This document shows positions 11,559 through 19,783 of a stretch of 64,000 bases of DNA, piece after piece. Origin of the DNA: CAWJAP01 sp963834365. Lineage in GTDB: Bacteria; Acidobacteriota; Vicinamibacteria; Vicinamibacterales; Vicinamibacteraceae. The stretch covers positions 1 through 64,000 of the forward strand of contig CAWIBS010000041.1 in NCBI GenBank assembly GCA_963834365.1. The letters are read 5' to 3'. The notes under the pieces were generated by a model that was not told the DNA's origin, searched no databases, and saw only the letters and a list, made by a program, of their open reading frames with translations. Within the stretch, counting starts at the first letter, position 1. Every line of letters starts with the position of its first letter. A program made the translations under genes and the position numbers.

Positions 11559-12245
11559 ATGAAACCCCTTCCGCGACTCCACCGATCCCGAGCGAGCGAT
11601 GCAGTGTTCGATGTCCTGCGCGAGAAGATCCTGACCCGCGGGTTCGTGCCCGGCGACCGCCTCGACGTCCGGGCGCTCGCCGACCAGCTCGGTGTCAGCC
11701 CGACGCCCATCAAGGACGCGGTCACGAGGCTGGCAGCCGAAGGCCTCGTCGAGATCCGGCCGCGCAGCGGGACCTTCGTCGCCGAGCTCGCGGTCGAAGC
11801 CGTCGCCGAAACCTTCGAAATCCGCCGCGCGCTCGAATGCCTCGCGGCCGAGCACGTCGTCGCTCGCCTGACGCCCGATCTCACGAAACGCTTCGAGACG
11901 ATCGTCACGGCGCTCGAACGCCCGGTGACCAGCGAGCGGGAACGCGTGGAACACGAGCGCAAGAACAGCGAGCTGCACTCGCTGCTCGTCCAATCGTCGG
12001 GGAATCGACGCCTGGCGGAGCTGTATCGCAGTCTCAACGCGCACTTGACCATCGCGCGCATCCACTCGCGACGGCGGCCCGACAGCGTTCGTCTCGAACA
12101 GGAGCGGCGCGAGCACCGCGCCATCCTGGAGGCGTTGATGGCACGCGATGCCGCCGCACTGGTCAGCGCTTTGGATCGCCATATCCGGCGCGCCGGCAAC
12201 GCGCTGGTCGACGATGTGCGCGAAGCGCGGCTGGGAGCAGCATGA
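11559..12245 (+). CDS. GntR-family (FCD/FadR subfamily) transcriptional regulator
   Basis: A 228-residue DNA-binding regulator. Residues about 10-75 form the winged helix (DVLREKILTRGFVPGDRLD, ALADQLGVSPTPIKDAVTRL, EGLVEIRPRSGTFV). The rest is an all-helical FCD ligand-binding domain (ETFEIRRALECLAAEHVVA, then HRAILEALMARDAAAL and ALDRHIRRA), whose Asp and His residues usually bind a metal and a small organic acid. FCD regulators commonly sense sugar acids or keto acids, fitting the sugar-acid dehydratase gene whose ATG overlaps this stop (ATGA at 12242-12245). It probably represses both divergent operons until an intermediate accumulates. Intact. The ATG at 11559 is chosen because it directly precedes the winged-helix region and follows the divergent promoter gap. 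Confidence 0.9.
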   Translation: MKPLPRLHRSRASDAVFDVLREKILTRGFVPGDRLDVRALADQLGVSPTPIKDAVTRLAAEGLVEIRPRSGTFVAELAVEAVAETFEIRRALECLAAEHVVARLTPDLTKRFETIVTALERPVTSERERVEHERKNSELHSLLVQSSGNRRLAELYRSLNAHLTIARIHSRRRPDSVRLEQERREHRAILEALMARDAAALVSALDRHIRRAGNALVDDVREARLGAA

Positions 12246-13450
12246 GGGGATCGCCCATCGCTCGGGTCGAGGCGTTTGCCCTGCGCCTGCCGCGTGACCT
12301 CTCGCAGGCGCACGGAACGGCGGGGTCTCCAGCAAGGCTGACCGCGTCCGGCGCGTCGCGCTATCGGTGGGCGTCCACATATCCGACGGTGTACTCCGAC
12401 GACCTCGAGACGATGCTGGTCAGGATCGAGACCTCGGACGGGCGCGTCGGATGGGGCGAAGCGCAGGCACCGGTAGCCCCCGAGGTTCCCAGGACCATCG
12501 TCGACGTCCTGCTCGGACCGCTGGCGCTGGGCGAAGACGCGCTGGCGCCCGAACGATTGTGGAATCGCCTCTATGCGGCGATGCGCGTGCGCGGGCACAG
12601 CGGAGGGTTTCTGCTGGATGCGATCGCCGCCATCGACATGGCGGCCTGGGACATCTGCGGCAAGGTTGCCGGACAGCCTGTAGCCCGCCTGCTCGGTGGT
12701 CCGTGCCACGACCCGGTCCCGTGCTACGTCTCCGGGCTGCCTGGCGCGACGGTCGAGGCACAGGTGGAAGAGGCCAGACGCCAGCACGCCCAGGGTGCGC
12801 GCGCATTCAAGATCTTCATGAGCGCGAGCGAGGCGGAGTGCCTGGAGACGGTGGACGCGCTTCGCGCGGCGCTGGGTCCGGACGTGCGACTGGCCGTCGA
12901 TGCGCTATGGCGGCTCGACGAGGCCCGGGCACTGCGGTTCGCGCAGGCGCTTGCCGCTTTCGACGCGTGCTGGCTGGAGGCCCCGCTGCCTCCGGAAGAC
13001 GTCGCGGGACACCAACGGCTCGCGCGGCGATCGCCGGTTCCCATCGCGCTTGGTGAAAGCTATCGGACGCGGTTCGAGGTGTTGCCGTTCCTGGAACGGG
13101 GCGCAGTCGGTGTGCTGCAGCCGGATCTCGGACGTTCCGGCATCACAGAAACACGCAAGCTGGCCGTGCTCGCGGACACCCATCACGTGCCGATCGCGCC
13201 CCACGTCAGCATCGGTCTGGGTCCGCAGATTGCGGCCGCGGTCCATCTGGCGGCCGCCACGCCGAATCTCCTGCTGCTCGAGTGCAACCCGAGCGTGTTC
13301 GCGGGCGCGTCGGAGCTGCTGCGCAGCCCGCTCGACTGGCAGGTGAGCGGCATCCCCGTGCCGCGGGCTTCAGGCCTCGGCATCGAGGTCGACGAAGACG
13401 CGGTGCGTCGGCTGGCGGTCGATGTCGCCGTGGCGTCGGCGGGGCGCTGA
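12242..13450 (+). CDS. Mandelate racemase/muconate lactonizing enzyme-family sugar-acid dehydratase
   Basis: A 402-residue cytosolic enolase-superfamily enzyme. An N-terminal capping domain (RVEAFALRLPRDL, VGWGEAQAPVAPE) is followed by a modified TIM barrel. The expected metal ligands are visible in order: Asp in LAVDALW, Glu in CWLEAPLPPED and Glu in IALGESYRTRFE. A general-base His lies in IAPHVSIGLG, as in sugar-acid dehydratases. The lysine strand shows FKIFMSA, with one lysine rather than a KxK pair. The likely reaction is dehydration of an aldonic or uronic-acid-derived substrate to a 2-keto-3-deoxy acid, which suits the DapA-family enzyme encoded 51 nt downstream. The start overlaps the GntR stop by 4 nt, so expression is coupled. 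Specificity (galactonate, gluconate, rhamnonate, glucarate) is not resolvable. Intact. Confidence 0.87.
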   Translation: MRGSPIARVEAFALRLPRDLSQAHGTAGSPARLTASGASRYRWASTYPTVYSDDLETMLVRIETSDGRVGWGEAQAPVAPEVPRTIVDVLLGPLALGEDALAPERLWNRLYAAMRVRGHSGGFLLDAIAAIDMAAWDICGKVAGQPVARLLGGPCHDPVPCYVSGLPGATVEAQVEEARRQHAQGARAFKIFMSASEAECLETVDALRAALGPDVRLAVDALWRLDEARALRFAQALAAFDACWLEAPLPPEDVAGHQRLARRSPVPIALGESYRTRFEVLPFLERGAVGVLQPDLGRSGITETRKLAVLADTHHVPIAPHVSIGLGPQIAAAVHLAAATPNLLLLECNPSVFAGASELLRSPLDWQVSGIPVPRASGLGIEVDEDAVRRLAVDVAVASAGR

Positions 13451-13501
13451 CGTGTTCGCGTTCGTCCAGTCTCAACTCTCTTCTGGTACACGGAGCCCGG
13501 C

Positions 13502-14413
13502 ATGACGACCTTCGAGGGGATCTTCCCGATCGTCAACACGACGTTCCACGAAGACGGCAGCCTCGATCTGGACAGCCAGCTGCGGCTGGTGCGCTTCCTG
13601 CTCGAATGCGGCGCCCACGGGCTCGGCTTGTTCGGCACCGCCAGCGAGGGCTACACGCTCTCGGCCGACGAGCGGGTGCAATTGATGCGCGCGATTCTGC
13701 GCGAGGTCGACGGCCGCGTGCCGGTGATCGTCAGCACCGGCCACACTGGCACGGACGTGGCCGTGGCGCTCAGCCGCCAGGCACAGGCGGAGGGCGCGGA
13801 TGGGGTCATGGTCCTGCCGCCGTATTTCCTCAAGCCTGACGCCGAAGGCATCTTCGAGTACTTCCGCGCCATCGACGCCGCCCTCACCATTCCCATCATG
13901 GTGCAGGACGCGCCGCTGATGACGCAGGTGGCAATGGGGGCGCCGCTGTTCGCGCGCATGGCTCGCGAGCTGCGGCACGTGCGCTACGCCAAAATCGAAG
14001 CGCCGCCCACCGCACCGAAGATCACCGAGGTTCGAAAGGCCGCGGGAGATGACCTGCGACTTTTCGGCGGGCTGAACGGGCAGTTCCTGCTCGAGGAGCT
14101 GGGCCGCGGGGCCAAGGGAACCATGCCGGGGAGTGACCTCACGGCCGTGTTTACCAGGCTCTGGGACCTGTGGCACAAGGGCTCGCAGCAGGAGGCGCGC
14201 GCCGAGTTTGCGCGCTACCTGCCGCTCCTCCGCTACGAGCTGCAGCCCGGGCTGGGCGTGTCGGTGATGAAGCTCAATCTCTGCGCGTGGGGCGTGATCG
14301 ACAGTCCGCGGGTGCGGCATCCGACCCGAACCCTGGACGAGATAGGCCGCCAGGAGCTCGAGGGCCTGCGCGCCGCACTGGATCTCCCGGGCGTCGTGCG
14401 ACCGGTGGCCTGA
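13502..14413 (+). CDS. DapA/N-acetylneuraminate lyase-family aldolase or dehydratase
   Basis: A 303-residue TIM-barrel enzyme forming a Schiff base with a keto acid. The substrate carboxylate loop reads FGTASEGYTL near residue 45, and the Schiff-base lysine lies in YAKIEAPP near residue 163. The tyrosine usually found in the YNxP motif of strand 5 is absent: the matching segment is MVQDAPLM. This QDAP variant suggests a keto-acid aldolase or dehydratase subgroup rather than true dihydrodipicolinate synthase. The ATG at 13502 follows GGAG at about 8 nt. The gene lies 51 nt after the sugar-acid dehydratase in the GntR-led operon, so the expected role is cleavage or further dehydration of a 2-keto-3-deoxy sugar acid. 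It is intact and of normal family length. Confidence 0.87.
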   Translation: MTTFEGIFPIVNTTFHEDGSLDLDSQLRLVRFLLECGAHGLGLFGTASEGYTLSADERVQLMRAILREVDGRVPVIVSTGHTGTDVAVALSRQAQAEGADGVMVLPPYFLKPDAEGIFEYFRAIDAALTIPIMVQDAPLMTQVAMGAPLFARMARELRHVRYAKIEAPPTAPKITEVRKAAGDDLRLFGGLNGQFLLEELGRGAKGTMPGSDLTAVFTRLWDLWHKGSQQEARAEFARYLPLLRYELQPGLGVSVMKLNLCAWGVIDSPRVRHPTRTLDEIGRQELEGLRAALDLPGVVRPVA

Positions 14414-14876
14414 CCGCCCACGATCTCCTTGAACACCCGCGCCCAGTCAGCGGTCGCGGACTGGTCGACATCGTCATCTGGGGCGAACAGCTGTGGAGTC
14501 TCGTCAGCTGCTCGCGATGGCTGATGTCAAACGCTCTTGTCACGTTGTCCAAGTTGATCCGGCCTTCGAGGGATCCATATCCCGTCGCCATGCCTGTGGC
14601 GAAATCGAATTGGTCGAACCGCACCATGGTGAACGTTCCAGTCGCGCCCGCGAACCGACCGGTGCCGTTCCGGATAGTCGCAACCTCCGTGAGCTTCGGC
14701 ATATTTGGTGGTATGAACACACCTTGACCCTCGAAGGTGCCAGATATCTGATCTCCATTGGCCGCAGTGAAGATGAAGGTCCCTTTGGCCGTGCCCGTCG
14801 CCTCGTCAACAACGGCGGTGAGCCTCGCAGTGAACTTGCCGAGGTGAGTTTGAGCTCTTGTTGCCGCCTTAGCCTA
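14274..14876 (-). pseudogene. Fragment of a GTGRFAGATG-type beta-barrel secreted protein, no usable start
   Basis: An open frame convergent with the DapA-like gene. It reads GKFTARLTAVVDEATGTAKG, then FEGQGVFIPP and NGTGRFAGATGTFTMVRFDQ, a pattern seen in small exported calycin/dirigent-like barrel proteins. No ATG or signal peptide precedes it: the frame is closed immediately upstream by the TAG ending the next leftward gene, and the first possible start is a GTG inside the domain at 14720. The last ~45 codons overlap the DapA-like gene on the other strand and are probably not translated. I read it as a 5'-truncated remnant, or a gene whose start was lost by an indel. Confidence 0.4.
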
Positions 14877-14888
14877 CGCTTGTAGGCT
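14871..14888 (-). terminator. Hairpin at the end of the small leftward gene
   Basis: On the minus strand AGCCTAC and GTAGGCT flank a 4-nt AAGC loop, giving a 7-bp perfect stem that overlaps the TAG stop of the small gene. There is no following T-run, so intrinsic termination is uncertain. Confidence 0.3.
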
Positions 14889-15173
14889 CGGGCCGTCCGC
14901 CCAGCCGGAGGCGAGCAGGTTTCCATGGTGCGTGGCCGCGAGCGTGACGATCGCAGCTTCGGATTCGCGTACCTGAGAAAAGACCGGCTCTCCCATGTGC
15001 TCGTCGAGAATGCGCAGCTCGAACCCCAGCTCGTGGCCATGCAGATAGGCGTGGCGCTCGGCGCCGTCCTTCGTCACCGACCATAGGCGCGCGACGGGCT
15101 GATCCTCTTTCGCGCGGCGGGCGGATGGAGCGTGGCCGAGACCGTGCGTGTGATCGCGATCACCCAAGAACAT
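14874..15173 (-). CDS. Small protein of unknown function (99 residues)
   Basis: I do not recognise the family. The predicted product has a basic N-terminal third and a well-ordered remainder: ARLWSVTKDGAERHAYLHG, then GFELRILDEHMGEPVFSQ and AAIVTLAATHHGNLLASGWA. Alternating hydrophobic residues suggest a small beta-rich domain. Residues 35-99 look more protein-like than the first 35, so the true start may be internal. Its stop codon is embedded in a hairpin. It is isolated at the border of the mobile-element island, with no obvious operon partner. Coding status rests only on composition and length. Confidence 0.45.
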   Translation of the reverse strand: MFLGDRDHTHGLGHAPSARRAKEDQPVARLWSVTKDGAERHAYLHGHELGFELRILDEHMGEPVFSQVRESEAAIVTLAATHHGNLLASGWADGPSLQA

Positions 15174-15839
15174 GAGATCGAGTGTATCGCGATGCCGGTC
15201 TGAAAGAACCGTCGCGCTCGATGATCAGCGCGAACTGGTCCATGCGCACCAGGCGCGGACCGTTGGGAGACCTCTTGAGGTTTTCCGGCGACTTCACGAG
15301 ACCACCTGAAACCCTGCCAACACTTCGAATTTGGCACCAAGACCGTCTGAGCGGTCGATTTCGAGAGACGTCCAGAACTTCTTCGATCTGATTTCATGGG
15401 GTGATTGGCGTAATGTTCATGCGGGTGAATCGCGAGTGCGCCCACCACCCGTCGGTCGTCGCTCCGCATTTCGAAGCTGACGCGTTTGTGCGGACCAACA
15501 CCCTGGCGCGGGTTCGGGTCCCCAGAGCGGGATTCGCACCGTCGTTGGACGTTGGGTGGGCCGACCTCGCTGGTTGGGTCGATGCGGTCTGATTCCCGAC
15601 GGTTCGGGGATCCCCTAGCCGGGTGACCGACAATTCATGGGCGGTCGAGCGATGCCGGGCCGGCGAGCGGGAGCGGGTGAATTGGAACGTGCCGCGCGCG
15701 CCTGGCGCAGCCACAGCGGCGAGTGACGGAAGAGACGGGCGCACCTCCTTGAAGGTCAGCACCACTGGCGCAGCCGTTCACTGGGGAGACGTGACTTAGA
15801 AGATTGGCTCGTCGCACTGGACGATTTCCGCAACTGGTT
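15174..15839. other. Intergenic stretch with no supported gene
   Basis: About 670 nt between the small gene and the IS110 leader. Short frames occur on both strands, but none reads like a protein family. A GGGGATCCCC palindrome lies near 15606-15615. The stretch may contain decayed genes; nothing more can be supported. Confidence 0.5.
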
Positions 15840-16079
15840 AGCCTGGGCCTACGGCCCCCGAAAGCCGATGAAAATCGGCGTGCGGTGACAATGGCCGCCG
15901 CGGGAGCGGCGAGATCGAATTGAGCCAGTGGAGCCGGTGAGGCCGAGCAACTGTTTGGTCCGGAGCGTGCGTGATTGATCGAATGATTGAGCGTCGTGCG
16001 GGCTCACGTGAGCGCCACGATAGCTCGCGACCCTGACTGATACGACGAGGCACGCTCTCCGCTCCCCGAGGAGAGACCG
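15840..16079 (+). ncRNA. Candidate bridge-RNA leader of the IS110 element
   Basis: Recent work on IS621/IS110 elements established that the non-coding left end encodes a bridge RNA that pairs with donor and target DNA. This leader shows consecutive hairpins: GGGCC-TAC-GGCCC (15845-15857), CCGAT-GAAA-ATCGG with a GNRA loop (15874-15887), GCCGC...GCGGC (15894-15910) and the palindrome GCTCACGTGAGC (16001-16012). Position, length and structure fit, but guide loops cannot be assigned without the element's ends and target. Candidate only. Confidence 0.3.
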
Positions 16080-17357
16080 ATGCCGTACCGGATCGCAGGA
16101 ATCGACGTCCACAAGAAGATGCTGGCGGTCGTCGTGGCCGACGTCGAGATCGACGGCGAGTACCACTTCGAACGCCAGAAGGTCGGGACCAGCCCCGCCG
16201 ACCTGCGCACGCTGGCCGACTGGCTCGTCGCGCGTGAAGTCGAGGAAGTCGTGATGGAATCGACCGCGCAGTACTGGCGGCCGGTGTGGGACGCGCTGGA
16301 GCAGCACTGGCGACCGCAGCGCCGGGCGTGCGTCGGCGCCGCGCGGATGGCGGGCACGCTGCATCTCGCCCAGGCCCAGTCGAATCGGGGGCCGGGCGGC
16401 CGCAAGAAGGACTTCCCGGATGCGGAGCGCCTGGTGAAGCGGCTGGTTGCCCAGGAGCTGACCTTGAGCTTTGTGCCCGACGGCGAGCAGCGGCTCTGGC
16501 GGACCGTGATGCGGCGCAAGTACCAAGTCACGCGCAACCGCGTCCAGCTGCAGAACCGTCTGGAAGCGCTGCTCGAGGAAGCGCCACATCAAGCTCTCGA
16601 GCCTCGTCTCCGATCTCCTGGGCATCAGCGCCCGCCGTATGCTGCAGGCGCTCGCGGACGGCGAGACCGATCCGGCGACGCTGGCCGCCCTCGCCGCTCC
16701 CCGCCTCCGTGCAACGCCGCAGCAATTGTGCGACGCCTTCAGCGCCTGCCCGACGCTGCATCCAGTCTACGTCGGCTCGTGAAGCTCACGCTGGACGAAC
16801 TCCGCATCATCAACGATCACCTCGACCAGCTCGATCAACAGATGGCCGATCTGCTCGCCGAGCATCACGCGGCCGTGCAGCGTCTCGCCGAAGTCCCCGG
16901 GCTGGGCGTCGACTCCGCGCAACAGATCATTGCCGAAGTCGGCGCGACCGCCGCCACCTTCCCCTCCGCGAAGCATCTCGCCTCGTGGATGGGCGCCTGT
17001 CCCGGCAACGAAGAGAGCGCCGGCGTGAACTACAGTCACCGCTGCCCGAAGGGCAACCGGCAGATGCGACGCGTCCTCAACCAGGCGGCCAACGCGGCGG
17101 TGAAGGCCCGGGGGACGATCTTCGCGGTCGTGTATCGCCGACTCGTCCCGCGCCTCGGACATGCCCAGGCGATCGGCGCGATCACCCACCGGTTGTGCCG
17201 ATTGATCTGGAAGATCCTGCACGAGCGCGTGCGCTATGAAGAGCGCGGACCGTCCGTGAGCATCGAGGCCCAGAAGGTCCGCGCGCGCAAGATGATCCGC
17301 GAACTGCGAAGCCTCGGCTATCGCGTCGAGCTGATCTCACCTGCTCCGTCAGCGTGA
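16080..17357 (+). CDS. IS110-family DEDD transposase (internal compensated frameshift)
   Basis: A 425-codon transposase catalysing RNA-guided or site-specific recombination of its element. The N-terminal RuvC-like DEDD domain begins GIDVHKKMLAVVVADVE and includes VMESTAQYWRPVWDALE; the C-terminal Transposase_20 domain includes EVPGLGVDSAQQIIAEVG, ASWMGACPGNEESAGV and QMRRVLNQAANAAVKARG. Between about 16585 and 16775 the family sequence runs in another frame (IKLSSLVSDLLGISARRM, then TPQQLCDAFSACPTLHPVY) and then returns, so two indels compensate each other. If real they would scramble about 60 residues of the linker; otherwise they are consensus errors. The ATG at 16080 follows a purine-rich GAGGAGAGACCG. 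Confidence 0.85.
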   Translation: MPYRIAGIDVHKKMLAVVVADVEIDGEYHFERQKVGTSPADLRTLADWLVAREVEEVVMESTAQYWRPVWDALEQHWRPQRRACVGAARMAGTLHLAQAQSNRGPGGRKKDFPDAERLVKRLVAQELTLSFVPDGEQRLWRTVMRRKYQVTRNRVQLQNRLEALLEEAPHQALEPRLRSPGHQRPPYAAGARGRRDRSGDAGRPRRSPPPCNAAAIVRRLQRLPDAASSLRRLVKLTLDELRIINDHLDQLDQQMADLLAEHHAAVQRLAEVPGLGVDSAQQIIAEVGATAATFPSAKHLASWMGACPGNEESAGVNYSHRCPKGNRQMRRVLNQAANAAVKARGTIFAVVYRRLVPRLGHAQAIGAITHRLCRLIWKILHERVRYEERGPSVSIEAQKVRARKMIRELRSLGYRVELISPAPSA

Positions 17358-17401
17358 ACGATTTTCGACCCTGGCTCATCCGAGCCGCCGCCTGATACCT
17401 A

Positions 17402-17710
17402 TTGCCGTGTCACTGCGAAGGCCTTTGCTTCGGCGTCGACATCGCGTTCCCAATCACCGAGCAGCTTCTTCTGCAGCACGCGCCGGACCGTGCTCAGGAA
17501 CTGCTGGATCGCGTGTACAACGCGCCGGCTATGTTGCTCACGTTTCCAAACCGCGGCCGACCAGGAAAGCGAGAAGGCACGAGAGAGCTTGTCCTCGCCC
17601 CATTGCCGTACGTCGTCGTGTATATGGTTCGAGGCGACGTCGTGCTTGCCCGTCATGCGGCCCTGCCCTCCCGCGAGCACAGTTGGTGTACTTGTTCTCA
17701 TTCGGAGTAG
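17402..17710 (+). pseudogene. ParE/RelE-like toxin remnant
   Basis: The middle of this frame matches the ParE toxin pattern: ELLDRVYNAPAMLLTFPNRG, then RPGKREGTRELVLAPLPYVV and VYMVRGDVVLARHAA, equivalent to the conserved GR.G..GTRELV..PYIVVYRV region of ParE. The N-terminal helix and the final strand do not match well, and no antitoxin gene is visible upstream, where the IS110 transposase ends at 17357. It is probably a damaged toxin gene, or one frameshifted at both ends, stranded beside the insertion sequence. Confidence 0.5.
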
Positions 17711-17808
17711 GATTCCGATGCCGTAGCCACGGGTGGGCAGCGACCGTGAGCCCACGCTTCGCGCGATCGGCCAAGGCGTGTTTTTGTCTGCAACTGAGGA
17801 GCATCCAC

Positions 17809-18973
17809 ATGCCCAGCACGTTTTCCGCAGCGCACAGTTTTCCGTTCTTGACCGGCTTCAATCCGCGGGAGCGCAACATTGCGGAGACGGCCTTCGGCAA
17901 GTATGAGGATGGGCTGCGCACCAGGAACACATCGCGCGGGCTGTACGGCAGAGCGGCTGATTGACGATGTCAACCGCCAGTTGCACAACCTGATGGGCGC
18001 GAGAAAGTTCGCGCTGCTGCGTGAGGGCCTTCAGCAGGAGCGGCTGAGCCTTGTCGCGGCCATGCAGCCACCCGCTGGGCTGAAGCGGGTGCTTTCCCGG
18101 CAGAAGGCCGTTGGGAGCAAGCGCATCGACTCACTCATTCGCAAGTTGAGCATTAATCGCACAAAGGTGAACAGGATCCTCCAGGCGGCGAGTGCCAAGG
18201 CGGAAGCTGCTTTCCTGCCGGATCTTCGCAAGGTCGCCCCCGGTCTCAACGTGAGCCAGAACCTGAGCAAGTGGACCAAGCTTTCGCCTCTGCACAAGTT
18301 CCCGATCCACTGGGGCCAGTTTGAGCAGGTGGAGGATCCCAATGATCCTCACCGATGGATCCTGTTCCGGCCGCCGTTCTTCGGCTTCCTGTTCGATGAG
18401 GACATCATCGCCACCGACAGATTCACGGTCAGCCGCGAGATGTTCTTGCATCCGCCTTCAGGGCTGGTCGGCAACAAGTGCCGGATGGACTGTGAGGATG
18501 CTGATGACATCGATGTGGCTCACGTCATCGGCGAGACGCAGCTCGCCATCGGCTTCCGTCCGCCGGTAGCGGGCGTGATCGAGGTGCTCATCGATGCCCA
18601 GTGCACCGTCGGCTCGCACTCCATCAACATCGAGGATGAGTACGGCTTCTCGGAGGCGTGGTGCAACCAGCACAACTTCCTGATGATGAACGTGCTGCAC
18701 CCGAACGTGCCGCAGTCCTCGATGGCCCAGATGTCCTCATTCTCCCTGGAATCCGGTGGCGATGATGTGAGCGGCGGCCAGTCCACGCTGGTGCCGGGAC
18801 AGCATTACTACGCGCAGCTCTTCAGCACCGGCCCGGTGCCCGCCGGGCAGCATGTGGTCATTACCTTTGGCACACGCAGCTTCGATATCTGCTTCGAGAA
18901 CGACATGGAGCTCCATAGCACCACCGACTTCCGCTGGTTCATCAGCTCGCTGGAGGTGCGCATCGCGCCGTAG
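17809..18973 (+). CDS. Protein of unknown function, about 387 residues, one frameshift
   Basis: Start ATG at 17809 is preceded by GAGGAG. The first ~45 codons (ATFSAAHSF-like region, LTGFNPRERNIAETAFGKYE) are in one frame and continue after a frame change near 17945 with RLIDDVNRQLHNLMGARKFA. Residues 45-140 are helical and charged (LIRKLSINRTKVNRILQAAS). From about 150 the protein is rich in aromatic and beta-strand residues (WILFRPPFFGFLFDEDIIAT, EVLIDAQCTVGSHSINIEDE, HVVITFGTRSFDICFENDME), suggesting a beta-sandwich or jelly-roll. No signal peptide or membrane segment is seen. Cysteines at KCRMDCEDADD and EAWCNQHN could bind a metal. Codon use is less GC-skewed than in the neighbouring operons, which fits acquisition by transfer. 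I do not recognise the family. Confidence 0.6.
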
Positions 18974-19091
18974 GGGGGCCGTTCTCGGTCGAAACGAACT
19001 CCAGTTTGCGATGACGATGTGGCGCTAACGCAGCGTCTGCACCTCGACGCTCAGGACGCCAGGAAGGTCGCGCACGAATCGCAGCGTCTGC

Positions 19092-19283
19092 GACGTTTGG
19101 GCGACACCTCACCACGGTTCACCAGCGACCGGGATGCTGATCGACCCGTCGCGTCCAATGACGACCTGGCGCTCGGCGTGGCGATCGCTGCGCAAGGCAG
19201 CTGGCCTCGATCACGTCCGCTTCCACGACGGACGTCACACTGCGCTCACGCGCTTGGCCGAGAAAGGCTACTGTAGGCCGAAT
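19092..19283 (+). pseudogene. Tyrosine recombinase (phage-type integrase) C-terminal fragment
   Basis: A short frame reads MTTWRSAWRSLRKAAGLDHV then RFHDGRHTALTRLAEKGY, matching the catalytic HxxR box of tyrosine recombinases (usual form HDLRHT; here HDGRHT). The upstream core-binding and first catalytic-arginine regions and the downstream catalytic tyrosine are missing, since unrelated sequence follows after about 19275. It is a dead remnant marking a former integrative element. Confidence 0.6.
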
Positions 19284-19331
19284 TTCTCAGTAAAATTGGC
19301 CTTCGAAACCACGCTCAAGCTCTCGGCATAG

Positions 19332-19783
19332 TGGCTTGCCCGAATTCGGTGTCGGAGTCCTCCGGAGATGCACCGGCGGATCTGGCAAAGAGGCCGTCAC
19401 TGGACGCGGGGACCTGAAGCCCTCCGACCATGTCGCACGCAGGTCACGACGGCGAAACCTGACCGCCCGGCGAGCCGGCGCCTACGGGTCTGGATGTTTG
19501 ACCGCGACTCGGCCCGACGGATCCGACTGGTCTGACACTGGCGAGCGTATGAGGCAATCAGTCGCCACTTGGCGACTACTCGTTAGCTATGGTGGCCCAC
19601 GAGTCTTGTCCAAGCCGAGAGTCAGTTCCTCGGCGCCCTCGAGTCCAATGGTGGGGCCAGGCAGCGGGTGGTCCGGGCCAGTGGCGGAGTTGGGCCCAGT
19701 AATTTCGGCTCATCGTCACGCGCCGCTCGTGACACCAATCTGGTCGCGTTGACGACTCGGCCAGTTAAGGGTAAACAGACACG
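19332..19783. other. Intergenic stretch, nothing supported
   Basis: About 450 nt between the integrase remnant and the cupin gene. Open frames exist but have no protein-like composition. The last ~30 nt presumably contain the cupin promoter. Confidence 0.5.

Larger units (their letters stand above)
15840..17400 (+). mobile_element. IS110-family insertion sequence
   Basis: The element consists of a roughly 240-nt structured leader and one DEDD-type transposase gene. IS110 elements lack classical inverted repeats and do not duplicate their target, so the ends cannot be fixed from one copy; the limits given are approximate. The long non-coding left end and short right end fit the IS110 subgroup rather than IS1111. 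Confidence 0.6.

Noticed and set aside
17399..17755. Leftward 118-codon frame reading RRVVHAIQQFLSTVRR
   Set aside because: It is the complement of the ParE-like sequence; the plus strand matches the toxin pattern better.
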